From assembly GCF_009735645.1 (NCBI RefSeq), contig NZ_CP032550.1:2852001-2916000 (forward strand): 64,000 bases of DNA, written 5' to 3'. This DNA comes from Microbacterium oryzae. GTDB lineage: Bacteria > Actinomycetota > Actinomycetes > Actinomycetales > Microbacteriaceae. The notes beneath the pieces were generated by a model, which saw nothing but the letters and a program-made list of their open reading frames with translations, was not told the DNA's origin and ran no database searches. A program made the translations under genes and the position numbers. Shown one piece after another: positions 55,011 to 63,659 of the stretch. Every line of letters starts with the position of its first letter. Positions within the stretch are counted from its first letter, which is position 1.

Positions 55011-56786
55011 CTAGGAGCCGGCGGCGGTCTCCTCGCCGTCGTCCACAGCGGTGTCGGCCGACACGGCGGCCGGGGAGGCCTGTGCACGCGGCGACAGCTC
55101 GGCGCCCTCTCGTGCGAGGGGAAAGGCGACGCGGAAGGTCGCCCCGCCGCCCGGGGTGTCGTGCACCTCGACCGTTCCGCTCAGCGACTCGACGATGGAG
55201 GCCACGATCGACAGGCCGAGGCCGCTGCCTCCGGTCTCCCGCGCCCGCGAGGTGTCCGCGCGCCAGAAGCGCTGGAAGACCTTCTCGCGGATGGACTCGG
55301 GAACCCCCTCGCCGTGGTCGACGATCGCGATCCATCCGGTGTGCGCTTCGGCGTCCACCCCGACCTCGATGACGATCGGCGCCTCGGGCGGGCTGTAGCG
55401 TCGCGCGTTCCCCAGGAGATTCGAGACGACCTGGCGGATCTTGTCCTCGTCGCCGCGCACGATGGGAGGCAGTGCGACGGGCTTCGACGGCGGCTGCACG
55501 GGGATGTCGAGCTGAGTGACGAAGGAGCCTTCGTCTCCGGCAGCGGGGCGGCGACGGCGCAGGGCCGCGGAGGCGCGCGCGATGGCGGCCGTGCGCGGCG
55601 GCGCCCACCGTCGGCGCGGGGCGTCGTCCGACTCCGCAGGGCCCTCGAGCTGAGAGAGGTCGGGCAGCGTCACCGAGGCGGTGAGCGCCTGGAAGGTGTG
55701 GTCGACGACCGTGACGTCGCGCCCGGGATCCGCTGCCCGCACGTCGAGCGCCGCGTCGTGCGCGATGGGGCGCAGGTCGATGGGGCGGATGTCCAGCTCG
55801 CGGTGGTCGTCGAGGCGGGTGAGGGCGAGCAGGTCCTCGACGAGGAGCGCCATGCGCTTGGCCTCGGCCTCGATCCGCTCCATCGCCTTCGCGGTGGCCT
55901 CCTCGTCCTGCAGCGCGCCCATCCGATACAGCTCGGCGTAGCCGCGCACGCTCACGAGCGGCGTGCGCAGCTCATGGCTGGCGTCGCCGATGAACCGCCG
56001 CATCTGCCGCACGGTCGCGTCGCGCTCGTCGATGGCGCCGTCGATCCGATCGAGCATGGTGTTGATGGCCATCTTGAGGCGGCCGATCTCGGTGCGCGGC
56101 TCGATGTCGGTCATGCGCTGGCTGAAGTCGCCCGAGGCGATCTCCATCGCGGTCTCCTCGACCCGGCCGAAGCGGCGGAACGTGAGCGTGACGAGCCCGC
56201 GGGTGAGGAACGCGGCGATGATGACGGTCGCGGTCGCGACGAGCGTGAACACCGCGGTGTAGGTGCGCACGAAGGCATCCACGCCGGTGAGCGGCAGCGC
56301 GATCATCGTCGCGTACGGCAGGTCGTAGCTCTCCGACTGCAGCGTGTTGACCGAGACAGCGGCGTGGAAGCCCGAGCCCGAGCCGCTCGCGGACTCGAGG
56401 ATGAGCGTGTCGCCGCGCTTCATGTAGGCCTGATCCAGCGGCAGCTCCCGCGGGAACGCCGGCTCGGGCTGGTTCTCGGCACCCCCGGCCGTGGCGAGCA
56501 GCTCGCCCTCGCGGTTGTACATGGCGACGGAGTACTCCGTGCGCGGCTCGTTGTCCGACGGCACGAACATGAGGTCGCCCGATGCCGTCGTGAGGGGAGT
56601 GAGCAGCCGCTCGGCGACGTTCGACTGCGCGTACTCCTGCACGGTGCTGTCCACCGTGCTCAGCAGGTTGACGCGCAGGATCGGCAGCGTCGCGAGCCCC
56701 GCGGCCAGCAGCCCCGACGCCAGCACGAACACGGTGACGCCGGTGACCTTGGCCCGCAGGCTCACTCGACGCCACCAGCGGGTCAC
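55011..56786 (-). CDS. Sensor histidine kinase of a PhoPR-like system
   Basis: A 591-residue membrane kinase. Two helices (about residues 13-35 and 172-195) flank an extracytoplasmic domain, and a HAMP region follows. The H-box is SHELRTPLVS with phospho-His 271. The N-box SNLLGNARRYSP starts near 455, then VDHGEGVPES and GSGLGLSIV. About 185 residues separate His and N-box, against 112 in SenX3 here; the excess is an Arg/Pro-rich insertion around 365-440. The tail is Ala-rich. It lies 61 bases after its regulator. Confidence 0.92.
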   Translation of the reverse strand: MTRWWRRVSLRAKVTGVTVFVLASGLLAAGLATLPILRVNLLSTVDSTVQEYAQSNVAERLLTPLTTASGDLMFVPSDNEPRTEYSVAMYNREGELLATAGGAENQPEPAFPRELPLDQAYMKRGDTLILESASGSGSGFHAAVSVNTLQSESYDLPYATMIALPLTGVDAFVRTYTAVFTLVATATVIIAAFLTRGLVTLTFRRFGRVEETAMEIASGDFSQRMTDIEPRTEIGRLKMAINTMLDRIDGAIDERDATVRQMRRFIGDASHELRTPLVSVRGYAELYRMGALQDEEATAKAMERIEAEAKRMALLVEDLLALTRLDDHRELDIRPIDLRPIAHDAALDVRAADPGRDVTVVDHTFQALTASVTLPDLSQLEGPAESDDAPRRRWAPPRTAAIARASAALRRRRPAAGDEGSFVTQLDIPVQPPSKPVALPPIVRGDEDKIRQVVSNLLGNARRYSPPEAPIVIEVGVDAEAHTGWIAIVDHGEGVPESIREKVFQRFWRADTSRARETGGSGLGLSIVASIVESLSGTVEVHDTPGGGATFRVAFPLAREGAELSPRAQASPAAVSADTAVDDGEETAAGS

Positions 56787-56847
56787 CGTGTCGAGCCTGC
56801 GTGCCAGGGCCGGGCCTTTCCTCGGGGCGAGCGGGGCTCGCCGACGG

Positions 56848-57543
56848 TCAGGAGACCTTGTCGACCTTCAGCATGTAGCCGAAGCCGCGCTTGGTCTGGA
56901 TGAGCGACTCCGACGTGTGCGGGTCGATCTTGCGACGCAGGTAGGAGATGTAGCTCTCCACGATGCCGGCGTCGCCGTTGAAGTCGTACTCCCACACGTG
57001 ATCGAGGATCTGCGCCTTCGACAGCACGCGGTTGGGGTTCAGCATGAGGTAGCGGAGGAGCTTGAACTCGGTCGGGCTGAGATCGATCTGCTCGTCGCCC
57101 ACGTACACGTCGTGGGTGTCCTGATCCATCGTCAGCTCGCCGGCGCGGATGACGGACTCCTCCTCGTCGGTCTGCATCGTGCGGCGCAGCACCGCCTGGA
57201 TGCGGGCGACGATCTCGTCGAGGCTGAACGGCTTGGTCACGTAGTCGTCGCCGCCGACGTTGAGGCCCTTGATCTTGTCCTCGGTCTCGTCCTTCGCGGT
57301 GAGGAAGATGATCGGAGCCGTGTAGCCGGCGTCGCGCAGGCGCTTGGTGACGCTGAACCCGTTCATGTCGGGCAGCATCACGTCGAGCACGATGAGGTCG
57401 GGCTCCTCCTCCAGCACGGCGGAGATGGTCTGGGCTCCGTTGGACACGGTCCGAACCTGGAACCCGGCGAAACGCAGGCTCTGGGAGAGCAGGTCGCGGA
57501 TGTTCGGCTCGTCGTCGACGACCAGGATGCGCGGTGCGGTCAT
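56848..57543 (-). CDS. Response regulator, OmpR family (PhoP-like)
   Basis: A 231-residue regulator. The receiver has DDEPN and phosphorylated Asp54 (LIVLDVMLPDMNG), with Lys in VTKPFSLDE. The winged helix contains LSPTEFKLLRYLMLNP and YDFNGDAGIVESYISYLRRK, closely resembling mycobacterial PhoP. A CATAAT box lies six bases before ATG 57543. It is first in an operon with the kinase. The regulon cannot be inferred from this window. Confidence 0.93.
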   Translation of the reverse strand: MTAPRILVVDDEPNIRDLLSQSLRFAGFQVRTVSNGAQTISAVLEEEPDLIVLDVMLPDMNGFSVTKRLRDAGYTAPIIFLTAKDETEDKIKGLNVGGDDYVTKPFSLDEIVARIQAVLRRTMQTDEEESVIRAGELTMDQDTHDVYVGDEQIDLSPTEFKLLRYLMLNPNRVLSKAQILDHVWEYDFNGDAGIVESYISYLRRKIDPHTSESLIQTKRGFGYMLKVDKVS

Positions 57544-57549
57544 GACCCC

Positions 57550-57555
57550 ATTATG
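57550..57555 (-). promoter_or_regulatory. -10 box of the PhoP-like two-component operon
   Basis: CATAAT with six bases to ATG 57543. Confidence 0.5.
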
Positions 57556-57624
57556 TCGCCGTCGGACGGGGGCGGGTGGGGAATGGCACGCCGACCGCGC
57601 GAATCGGCCGGGCGCGGCGGAGCC

Positions 57625-59268
57625 TCACGCGGCCTCGAGGCGCTCCGCGTCGAGGATCGTGTAGCTGTAGCCCTGCTCCGCGAGGAAGCGCTGGCGGTTC
57701 TGCGCGAAGTCCTGGTCGACCGTGTCGCGCGCGATGAGCGTGTAGAAGCTCGCGGTGAGGCCGCTCTGCTTCGGGCGGAGGAGCCGGCCGAGCCGCTGCG
57801 CCTCCTCCTGGCGCGAGCCGAACGAGCCGGACACCTGGATGGCCACCGACGCCTCGGGGAGGTCGACCGAGAAGTTCGCCACCTTCGAGACGACGAGGAG
57901 CTTCACCTCGCCCGCCCGGAAGGCGCCGAACAGCCGCTCGCGCTCGTCGACGGGCGTGGCGCCGGTGATCTTGGGCGCCCCCAGCGCATCGGCGAGCTCG
58001 TCGAGCTGGTCGAGGTACTGCCCGATGACGAGCACCTGCTCGTCGGCGTGCTGGACGAGGATGCGACGGACGGCGTCGATCTTCGCCGGCGCGGTCGCCG
58101 CCAGCCGATAGCGCTCGTCGTCGGCCGCCGCGGCGTACTCGAGCCGCTCTGAGGCGGGGAGGTCGACGCGCACCTCGTAGCAGGCGGCGGGGGAGATGAA
58201 GCCCTGCGCCTCGATCTCCTTCCACGGGGCGTCGAACCGTTTGGGGCCGATGAGGCTGAACACGTCGCCCTCGCGCCCGTCCTCGCGCACGAGGGTCGCG
58301 GTGAGGCCGAGGCGACGACGCGCCTGCAGGTCGGCGGTGAGTTTGAACACCGGTGCGGGAAGCAGGTGCACCTCGTCATACACGACGAGCCCCCAGTCCA
58401 GGGCGTCGAGAAGCGACAGGTGCGCGTACTCGCCCTTCCGCTTGGAGGTGAGGATCTGGTAGGTCGCGATCGTGACGGGCTTGATCTCCTTCGACTGCCC
58501 GGAGTACTCGCCGATCTCCTCGGCCGTGAGCGTGGTGCGCCGCAGCAGCTCATCGCGCCATTGCCGGGCGGAGACGGTGTTCGTCACGAGGATGAGCGTC
58601 GTCGTCCCGGTCGCCGCCATCGCGCCCGCGCCGACGAGGGTCTTGCCGGCGCCGCACGGGAGCACGACGACGCCGGAGCCGTCCGCTCGGAACGTGTCCA
58701 CGGCCATCCGCTGGTAGGGGCGGAGCGACCAGTCGTCCTCGCGCAGCGAGATGGGGTGCGGAGTGCCGGGCGTGTAGCCCGCGCGGTCCTCGGCGGGCCA
58801 GCCGATCTTCAGCAGCTCCTGCTTGATCTGCCCGCGCGCCCACGCCTCGACGACGAAGGAGTCCTCCGTCGGCTGCGCGAGGAGCAGCGGCTGGATGCGC
58901 TTGCTGCGGGACACCTCGGTGAGCACCGCGCGGTCGGTGGACGTCAGACGCAGGCGTCCCTCGTCGTCGCGGTCGATGACGAGACGGCCGTACCGCTCCA
59001 CGGTCTCGCGCAGATCGGTGCTGACCGACGGCGGCACGGGGAACCGCGACCACCGCTCGAGGGTGGCCAGCATGTCGTCGGCGGTGTGGCCGGCGGCGCG
59101 CGCGTTCCAGAGGCCGAGCCGGGTCACGCGGTAGGTGTGGATGTGCTCGGGAGCCCGCTCGAGCTCGGCGAACACGGCGAGCTCGTGACGGGCCGTCTCC
59201 GCGTCGCGATGGGCGACCTCGAGGAGCACCGTGCGGTCGCTCTGGACGATGAGGGGGCCGTCGGACAT
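57625..59268 (-). CDS. XPB-type DNA repair helicase
   Basis: A 547-residue SF2 helicase of the XPB/Rad25 family. After a damage-recognition-like N-terminal domain (residues 1-185), helicase motifs appear: RPYQRMAVD (Q-like), LPCGAGKT with Lys209, VYDEVHLLP (motif II, DEVH), the RED motif in LVREDGRE, LTATL (III), and QRLGRLLRPK (VI). XPB unwinds DNA in repair; many actinobacteria have it, often with unclear partners. TAGAAT lies eight bases before ATG 59268. It follows the Ssl2-like partner gene by 76 bases. Confidence 0.93.
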   Translation of the reverse strand: MSDGPLIVQSDRTVLLEVAHRDAETARHELAVFAELERAPEHIHTYRVTRLGLWNARAAGHTADDMLATLERWSRFPVPPSVSTDLRETVERYGRLVIDRDDEGRLRLTSTDRAVLTEVSRSKRIQPLLLAQPTEDSFVVEAWARGQIKQELLKIGWPAEDRAGYTPGTPHPISLREDDWSLRPYQRMAVDTFRADGSGVVVLPCGAGKTLVGAGAMAATGTTTLILVTNTVSARQWRDELLRRTTLTAEEIGEYSGQSKEIKPVTIATYQILTSKRKGEYAHLSLLDALDWGLVVYDEVHLLPAPVFKLTADLQARRRLGLTATLVREDGREGDVFSLIGPKRFDAPWKEIEAQGFISPAACYEVRVDLPASERLEYAAAADDERYRLAATAPAKIDAVRRILVQHADEQVLVIGQYLDQLDELADALGAPKITGATPVDERERLFGAFRAGEVKLLVVSKVANFSVDLPEASVAIQVSGSFGSRQEEAQRLGRLLRPKQSGLTASFYTLIARDTVDQDFAQNRQRFLAEQGYSYTILDAERLEAA

Positions 59269-59344
59269 AGCTGACGATTCTACCGGCGGGATGGCCGCAC
59301 GGCTCGGGGCGGGCCCGTCGCGTCGGCCCTCTCCGCCGGCGCCG

Positions 59345-61042
59345 TCAAGCCGGGCGCACGGAGCGGATGAGCGCCACCGGCAGCGTGCGCTCGACGTCGA
59401 CTGCGCGGTCGCGCCCGCGGAGTCGCCCGCCCGCCATCCCCGAGGCCTCGAGCGTGAACTCGCGCACCGCCCCGTCCGGCATCGCGACGGTCACGACCAC
59501 GAGCGCCCGAGCGCGGACGGCGGACTCGAGCTCGCGCTCGCGCCACGCCGCCTCGGCGTCCTCGCCGTGCGCTGCCCGCAGCCGGGCGATGAGCGGATCC
59601 AATCTGCGGGAGGAGGGGTCGCTCGCCGGCTGGACGGCGTGCCCGCGGTGCAGCGGGACGGGCGCCCCGCTCTCGTCGACGGCCACGGCCGGATATCGTG
59701 CCTCGGTCAGCGCACGGGCGACGGCGTCGCGGGAGACGCGCGTCCGCAGCGCGCCGCCCGCCCGCACGAGCGCGATCGGCTGCAGGGTCTGGTCGACGGC
59801 GATGGTCTCGAGGATGCGCGGATCGACGCTCGTCACCCGGGTTCTGCCGTCCTCGGGGTCCGTGTGCACCTGCACGAGGCCGTGCCGCTCGGCGGTGCGC
59901 GAGAGCAGGTAGTCGAGCGGCTGCGGGATGCCGGTGAGCGACAGCTCGGAGAGGAACGCGCGGATGGCCTCGGCCGTCTCTCCGGCGGCCAGCGCGGCCG
60001 AGAGGGTGGTCTCGCTGAAGCGGTAGGTGGACGCCTGCGCGTGCGTCTCCCGCGTCGCCATCCCGCGCAGCCGGACCTCGAGCGCGGGCGCGAGCGGACC
60101 GGGCGAGATCGCCGTGAGGTCGTTCTGCAGGAACACCCGGTCGACCTCGCCGGGGAGGAGCGCGACGAGCGCGGAGGCGTCCGGCGCCGCTCCCTCGCGC
60201 ATCGGACGCGCCCATGCCGTCTCCCGTCCCTCGCGCCCGTCGAGCTCGCCGAGCCCGAGGAGGATGCCGAGACGCAGCCAGGTCGTCGCGCGCTCCGGCC
60301 AGCCGGGATCGAGCGGATAGGCCTTCGCCCATGCCGCGGGGGGCAGCCAGCCTCCTGCCGGCGACCGCACTCCCTCGGGAAGCGCGTCGCGCCATCCGCT
60401 CGCCAGTCTCTCCCAGCGCATCCGCGTATCCGCCCGCACCCAGTCCGCCCCCGCCTCGGTCGCGACCCAGGTGCGGTGGAGGGCGTGCAGGAGTCCCGCG
60501 ACCTCGCCGAGCCGGACCAGGTCGTCGAGCTCGTCGGCGTCGCGCGCCACCTCCTCCTGCAGCAGGCGCCGACGGTCGGCCGCGGCCACCGATCCGCTGC
60601 CGACCCGCGCGAGCGGAGCCGAGAGGGCGGCGACGAGCACGTCGGCGAGGGCCGACAGCGTCGTGAAGGCGCGCTCTGCCGCACGCGCGCTCGCCGCGTC
60701 GTCCGCGAGGCGCGGCGGCGAGGCGTCGGCGGACGCGAGGTCGATCTCGGCGAGAGCGGCCGCCACGCGGGGAAGGGCGCGGCCATCCGTCCCGACGAGC
60801 GACGCAGCCACCATGCCGCCCTGCACGCGGCGACCGCCGGCGAGGGCCGCGAGGGCGTCTCGAGGCAGGAGCCGCAGGGCCGACGCGATCGAGTCCGGCG
60901 CGAGCAGAGCCTCCGCCGCGTCGAAGAAGTCGTGCCATCCCACCTGCGGCGAGACGTGGCGCCCCGTGAGGAGCGCGTGGAGGTCGGCGTCGGAGAGGGC
61001 GGCCAGCTGCTCAGCCAGCTCGCGTGCCTCGCCGCCGCTCAT
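59345..61042 (-). CDS. Helicase-associated protein (XPB/Ssl2 N-terminal-like, Helicase_C_3)
   Basis: A 565-residue, largely helical protein without nucleotide-binding motifs. The C-terminal third matches the helicase-associated domain that resembles the N-terminal region of eukaryotic XPB/Ssl2 (VFLQNDLTAISPGPL near residue 310, YRFSETTLSAALAAG, and QPLDYLLSRTAERHG). Arg/Ala-rich stretches fill the rest. Adjacency to the XPB-type helicase suggests the two act as one complex (inference). ATG 61042 has GAGGG upstream; it starts four bases before the stop of the upstream 88-residue protein gene region. Confidence 0.85.
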   Translation of the reverse strand: MSGGEARELAEQLAALSDADLHALLTGRHVSPQVGWHDFFDAAEALLAPDSIASALRLLPRDALAALAGGRRVQGGMVAASLVGTDGRALPRVAAALAEIDLASADASPPRLADDAASARAAERAFTTLSALADVLVAALSAPLARVGSGSVAAADRRRLLQEEVARDADELDDLVRLGEVAGLLHALHRTWVATEAGADWVRADTRMRWERLASGWRDALPEGVRSPAGGWLPPAAWAKAYPLDPGWPERATTWLRLGILLGLGELDGREGRETAWARPMREGAAPDASALVALLPGEVDRVFLQNDLTAISPGPLAPALEVRLRGMATRETHAQASTYRFSETTLSAALAAGETAEAIRAFLSELSLTGIPQPLDYLLSRTAERHGLVQVHTDPEDGRTRVTSVDPRILETIAVDQTLQPIALVRAGGALRTRVSRDAVARALTEARYPAVAVDESGAPVPLHRGHAVQPASDPSSRRLDPLIARLRAAHGEDAEAAWRERELESAVRARALVVVTVAMPDGAVREFTLEASGMAGGRLRGRDRAVDVERTLPVALIRSVRPA

Positions 61043-61045
61043 ACG

Positions 61046-61312
61046 TCAGCCCTCGCGGGAGGCACGTCCCCTTCGCGCGAAGCTCGTGATGAGCAGCGTG
61101 AGGAGCAGGAGGAAGGCGACGATCGGGCCGATCAGCTGGACCAGGAAGACCACCGGCCATGCCCCGCCGGAGAAGTCGGTCACGCCGGCCCACGTGGCGA
61201 TCATGACCGAGAGGAAGCAGCCGATGGAGAGGATGACGACGCCCAGCGACGCGAACGCGAGGATGCGGTCGATGCGGCGGACCGCCGGCTGCGGGCTGGG
61301 GTGGGTGCTCAT
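61046..61312 (-). CDS. Small two-helix membrane protein
   Basis: An 88-residue protein with two hydrophobic helices (ILAFASLGVVILSIGCFLSVM and VVFLVQLIGPIVAFLLLLTLL) and a basic C-terminus. No family with a known role was recognised; similar small proteins are common in Microbacteriaceae. TATCCT lies seven bases before ATG 61312, so I preferred it to the GTG at 61318. It is divergent from the cold-shock gene and precedes the helicase-associated gene by three bases, probably in one transcript. Confidence 0.8.
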   Translation of the reverse strand: MSTHPSPQPAVRRIDRILAFASLGVVILSIGCFLSVMIATWAGVTDFSGGAWPVVFLVQLIGPIVAFLLLLTLLITSFARRGRASREG

Positions 61313-61319
61313 CCTCACC

Positions 61320-61325
61320 AGGATA
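61320..61325 (-). promoter_or_regulatory. -10 hexamer of the small protein/helicase transcript
   Basis: TATCCT with seven bases to ATG 61312. Confidence 0.5.
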
Positions 61326-61337
61326 GTGGCACCGCGC

Positions 61338-61343
61338 TAGGCT
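61338..61343 (+). promoter_or_regulatory. -10 hexamer of the cold-shock gene
   Basis: TAGGCT, giving a leader of about 50 bases before ATG 61402. A leader of this kind is common in cold-shock genes. Confidence 0.4.
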
Positions 61344-61401
61344 GGAGGGGAGGGATCGGACGATCCCTCTCTCTACGTCCAGCCGCATCAGCGAGGTTCA
61401 C

Positions 61402-61785
61402 ATGCCCACCGGCAAGGTCAGGTTCTACGACGACGACAAGGGCTTCGGCTTCATCACGTCGGACGACGGACACGACGACGTGTTCCTGCACGCGAGCGCC
61501 CTCCCTGCGGGCGCTGTTGTCAAGGCGGGCACGCGTCTGGAGTTCGGCATCGCGGATGGCCGCAAGGGTCCGCAGGCGCTCTCCGTCCGCGTGCTGGAGG
61601 CTCCGCCGAGCCTCGCGAAGGCGTCGCGCAAGAACGCCGACGACATGGCGGTCATCGTCGAGGACCTCGTGAAGCTCCTCGACGACATCGGCGGCGACCT
61701 GCGCCGCGGCCGCTACCCCTCCTCGTCGCACGGGCGCAAGGTCGCCGCGGTGCTGCGCAAGGTCGCGGACGAGCTCGATGTCTGA
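61402..61785 (+). CDS. Cold-shock domain protein with C-terminal extension
   Basis: A 127-residue RNA/DNA-binding protein. Residues 1-64 are a cold-shock domain with KGFGFI (RNP1) near residue 13 and DVFLHAS (RNP2) near 26. Residues 65-127 form a helical extension (DDMAVIVEDLVKLLDDIGGDL, then a basic stretch), about twice the size of CspA. It is the type found upstream of DUF3027 in actinobacteria. Its stop overlaps that gene. GAGG lies five bases upstream of the ATG. Confidence 0.9.
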   Translation: MPTGKVRFYDDDKGFGFITSDDGHDDVFLHASALPAGAVVKAGTRLEFGIADGRKGPQALSVRVLEAPPSLAKASRKNADDMAVIVEDLVKLLDDIGGDLRRGRYPSSSHGRKVAAVLRKVADELDV

Positions 61786-62392
61786 CGCCTCCGAACCGGG
61801 CGCCGCGCCCGACTCCCGCCTCCTCGAGGCGCACGACCTCGCCCTGGCGGCCCTCCGAGAGGTGACGCCGGCGGAGACGATCGGCGAGCCCGCGGGCTAT
61901 GCCGTGGAAGAGGGCGGCGCGGTGTCGCTGCGCTTCGAGACCACGCTGAGCGGATACCCCGGCTGGCACTGGACCGTCACCCTCGCGGTCGTCGAGGAGG
62001 CCGAGCCCACCGTGCTCGAGGTCGAGCTGCTCCCCGGTGAGGGCGCGCTGCTCGCTCCCGAGTGGGTGCCCTGGTCGGTGCGCCTGCAGGAGTACAAGGC
62101 GGCGCAGGCCGCGGCGGCGGAGGCGTCCGACGACGACGCCGAGGGCGACGACGGCGACTCGGACGGCGAGGACTTCGCGGACGACCACGACGAGGACGCC
62201 GACGAGGACGACTTCGACGAGGACGGCTCGCCGATCCTGCACGCGGGCGACGTCGACGGGGTCGACATCGACGAGCTCGACGATGAGGACTCCGACGAGG
62301 ATGACGAGTCGGACGACGATGACGACGACGAGTCGGACGGTGACGACGACTCGGACGAGGATGACGACGACGAGTCGGACGACGACGACTGA
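61778..62392 (+). CDS. DUF3027 protein with extreme acidic tail
   Basis: A 204-residue protein. Residues 1-113 are the DUF3027 domain (HDLALAALREVTP near 19, GYPGWHWTVTLAVVEE near 59, LLAPEWVPWSVRLQEY near 90). From about 114 to the end the sequence is almost entirely Asp, Glu and Ser, ending in a run of Asp. Such tails mimic nucleic acid or bind basic proteins. The ATG overlaps the cold-shock stop (ATGTCTGA), so the two proteins are probably made together. Function unknown. Confidence 0.87.
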   Translation: MSDASEPGAAPDSRLLEAHDLALAALREVTPAETIGEPAGYAVEEGGAVSLRFETTLSGYPGWHWTVTLAVVEEAEPTVLEVELLPGEGALLAPEWVPWSVRLQEYKAAQAAAAEASDDDAEGDDGDSDGEDFADDHDEDADEDDFDEDGSPILHAGDVDGVDIDELDDEDSDEDDESDDDDDDESDGDDDSDEDDDDESDDDD

Positions 62393-62403
62393 GACGCCCC
62401 CTC

Positions 62404-62442
62404 ACGAGGAACGCCCCGGCCATCGGCCGGGGCGTTCCTCGT
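62404..62442. terminator. Bidirectional terminator between DUF3027 and serC
   Basis: A perfect 18-bp stem around an ATC loop between convergent genes. Confidence 0.88.
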
Positions 62443-62455
62443 CGAGGGGAAGAGC

Positions 62456-63565
62456 TCAGCGGTGCGCGAGCACGAAGTCGAGGCAGCGGGTGAGCTGACG
62501 CACGTCGTCGGGCTCGACCGAGACGAAGGTCGCCACGCGCAGCTGGTTGCGCCCGAGCTTGCGATAGGGCTCCGTGTCGACCACGCCGTTCGCGCGCAGG
62601 GTCTTCGAGATCTCGGCTGCGTCGACGCTGTCGTCGAAGTCGATCGTGACGACGACGGGCGAGCGGTGCGCGACATCCGCGACGAAGGGCGTCGCGACGT
62701 CCGACGCCTCCGCCCAGGAGTAGAGGATGTCCGAGGACTCCGCCGTGCGGGCGCCCGCCCACTGCAGACCGCCGTTCTCGAGGATCCAGCCGAGCTGGGA
62801 GTCCAGGAGGTGCAGCGTCGTGAGCGCGGGCGTGTTCAGCGTCTGCTGCTTGCGCGAGTTGTCCACCGCATTCCAGAGGCTGAGGAACTCGGGGATGTAG
62901 CGGTCGCTCGCGTGGACGCGCTCGACCCGCTCGATCGCGGCCGGAGACATCGCCGCGAACCAGAGCCCGCCATCCGACCCGAGGTTCTTCTGCGGAGCGA
63001 AGTAGTAGACGTCCGTCTCGGCCACGTCGAAGTCGATGCCGCCGGCGGCGCTGGTCGCGTCGATGACGGTGAGGGCGCCGGCGTCGCCCGCGACGCGCCG
63101 GATCGGTGCGGAGACCCCCGTGGACGTCTCGTTGTGCGGCCACGCGTAGACGTCGACCCCGTCGACCGCCTCGGCGTCGCATCGCGTGCCGGGCTCGGCG
63201 CGGCGCACGTCGGGTGCCTCGAGCCAGGGAGCGCCGGCCGCCGTGGCGAACTTGCCGCCGAACTCGCCGAAGACGAGGTTCTGGCTGCGCCGCTCGATGA
63301 GTCCGAACGCCGCGGCGTCCCAGAAGGCCGTTGATCCGCCGTTGCCCACCACGATCTCGTAGCCCTCGGGCAGGCGGAGCAGCTGCGCGAGACGCTCGCG
63401 CACCTCCGCGACGAGGTTCTTCACGGGAGCCTGGCGGTGCGACGTGCCCAGCAGCGACGATCCCGCCGCGGCGAGGGCGGCCACCTGCTCGGGGCGCACC
63501 TTCGAGGGGCCGGAGCCGAACCGGCCGTCGGAGGGGAGGAGATCGGCGGGGATCGTGAGCGTCAT
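62456..63565 (-). CDS. serC: Phosphoserine aminotransferase
   Basis: PLP enzyme transaminating 3-phosphohydroxypyruvate to phosphoserine in serine synthesis. The 369-residue protein is of the actinobacterial SerC group. [11 protein letters not shown] is near residue 17, [12 protein letters not shown] near 40, [13 protein letters not shown] near 72, and [14 protein letters not shown] near 187 carries the PLP Lys. ATG 63565 is seven bases from TAGGAT; ATG 63574 lies within that box and was rejected. It is divergent from the DtxR gene. Confidence 0.95.
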   Translation of the reverse strand: MTLTIPADLLPSDGRFGSGPSKVRPEQVAALAAAGSSLLGTSHRQAPVKNLVAEVRERLAQLLRLPEGYEIVVGNGGSTAFWDAAAFGLIERRSQNLVFGEFGGKFATAAGAPWLEAPDVRRAEPGTRCDAEAVDGVDVYAWPHNETSTGVSAPIRRVAGDAGALTVIDATSAAGGIDFDVAETDVYYFAPQKNLGSDGGLWFAAMSPAAIERVERVHASDRYIPEFLSLWNAVDNSRKQQTLNTPALTTLHLLDSQLGWILENGGLQWAGARTAESSDILYSWAEASDVATPFVADVAHRSPVVVTIDFDDSVDAAEISKTLRANGVVDTEPYRKLGRNQLRVATFVSVEPDDVRQLTRCLDFVLAHR

Positions 63566-63572
63566 GGTGCTC

Positions 63573-63578
63573 ATCCTA
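63573..63578 (-). promoter_or_regulatory. -10 hexamer giving a leaderless serC mRNA
   Basis: TAGGAT with seven bases to ATG 63565. Confidence 0.5.
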
Positions 63579-63627
63579 GAACGCAGCCTCCCCGGCCCCC
63601 GGCCCGCCGTGGTCGCAGGGCGGATGG

Positions 63628-63633
63628 CTAGGA
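63628..63633 (+). promoter_or_regulatory. -10 hexamer of the dtxR/ideR gene
   Basis: TAGGAT, with a leader of about 20 bases holding GGAGG before ATG 63660. Confidence 0.5.
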
Positions 63634-63659
63634 TTGCGCCAGACGCAGACGGAGGATCG

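Noticed and set aside
62100..62390. GAC/GAG-rich simple repeat
   Set aside because: It is the in-frame acidic tail of the DUF3027 protein and ends at its stop codon.
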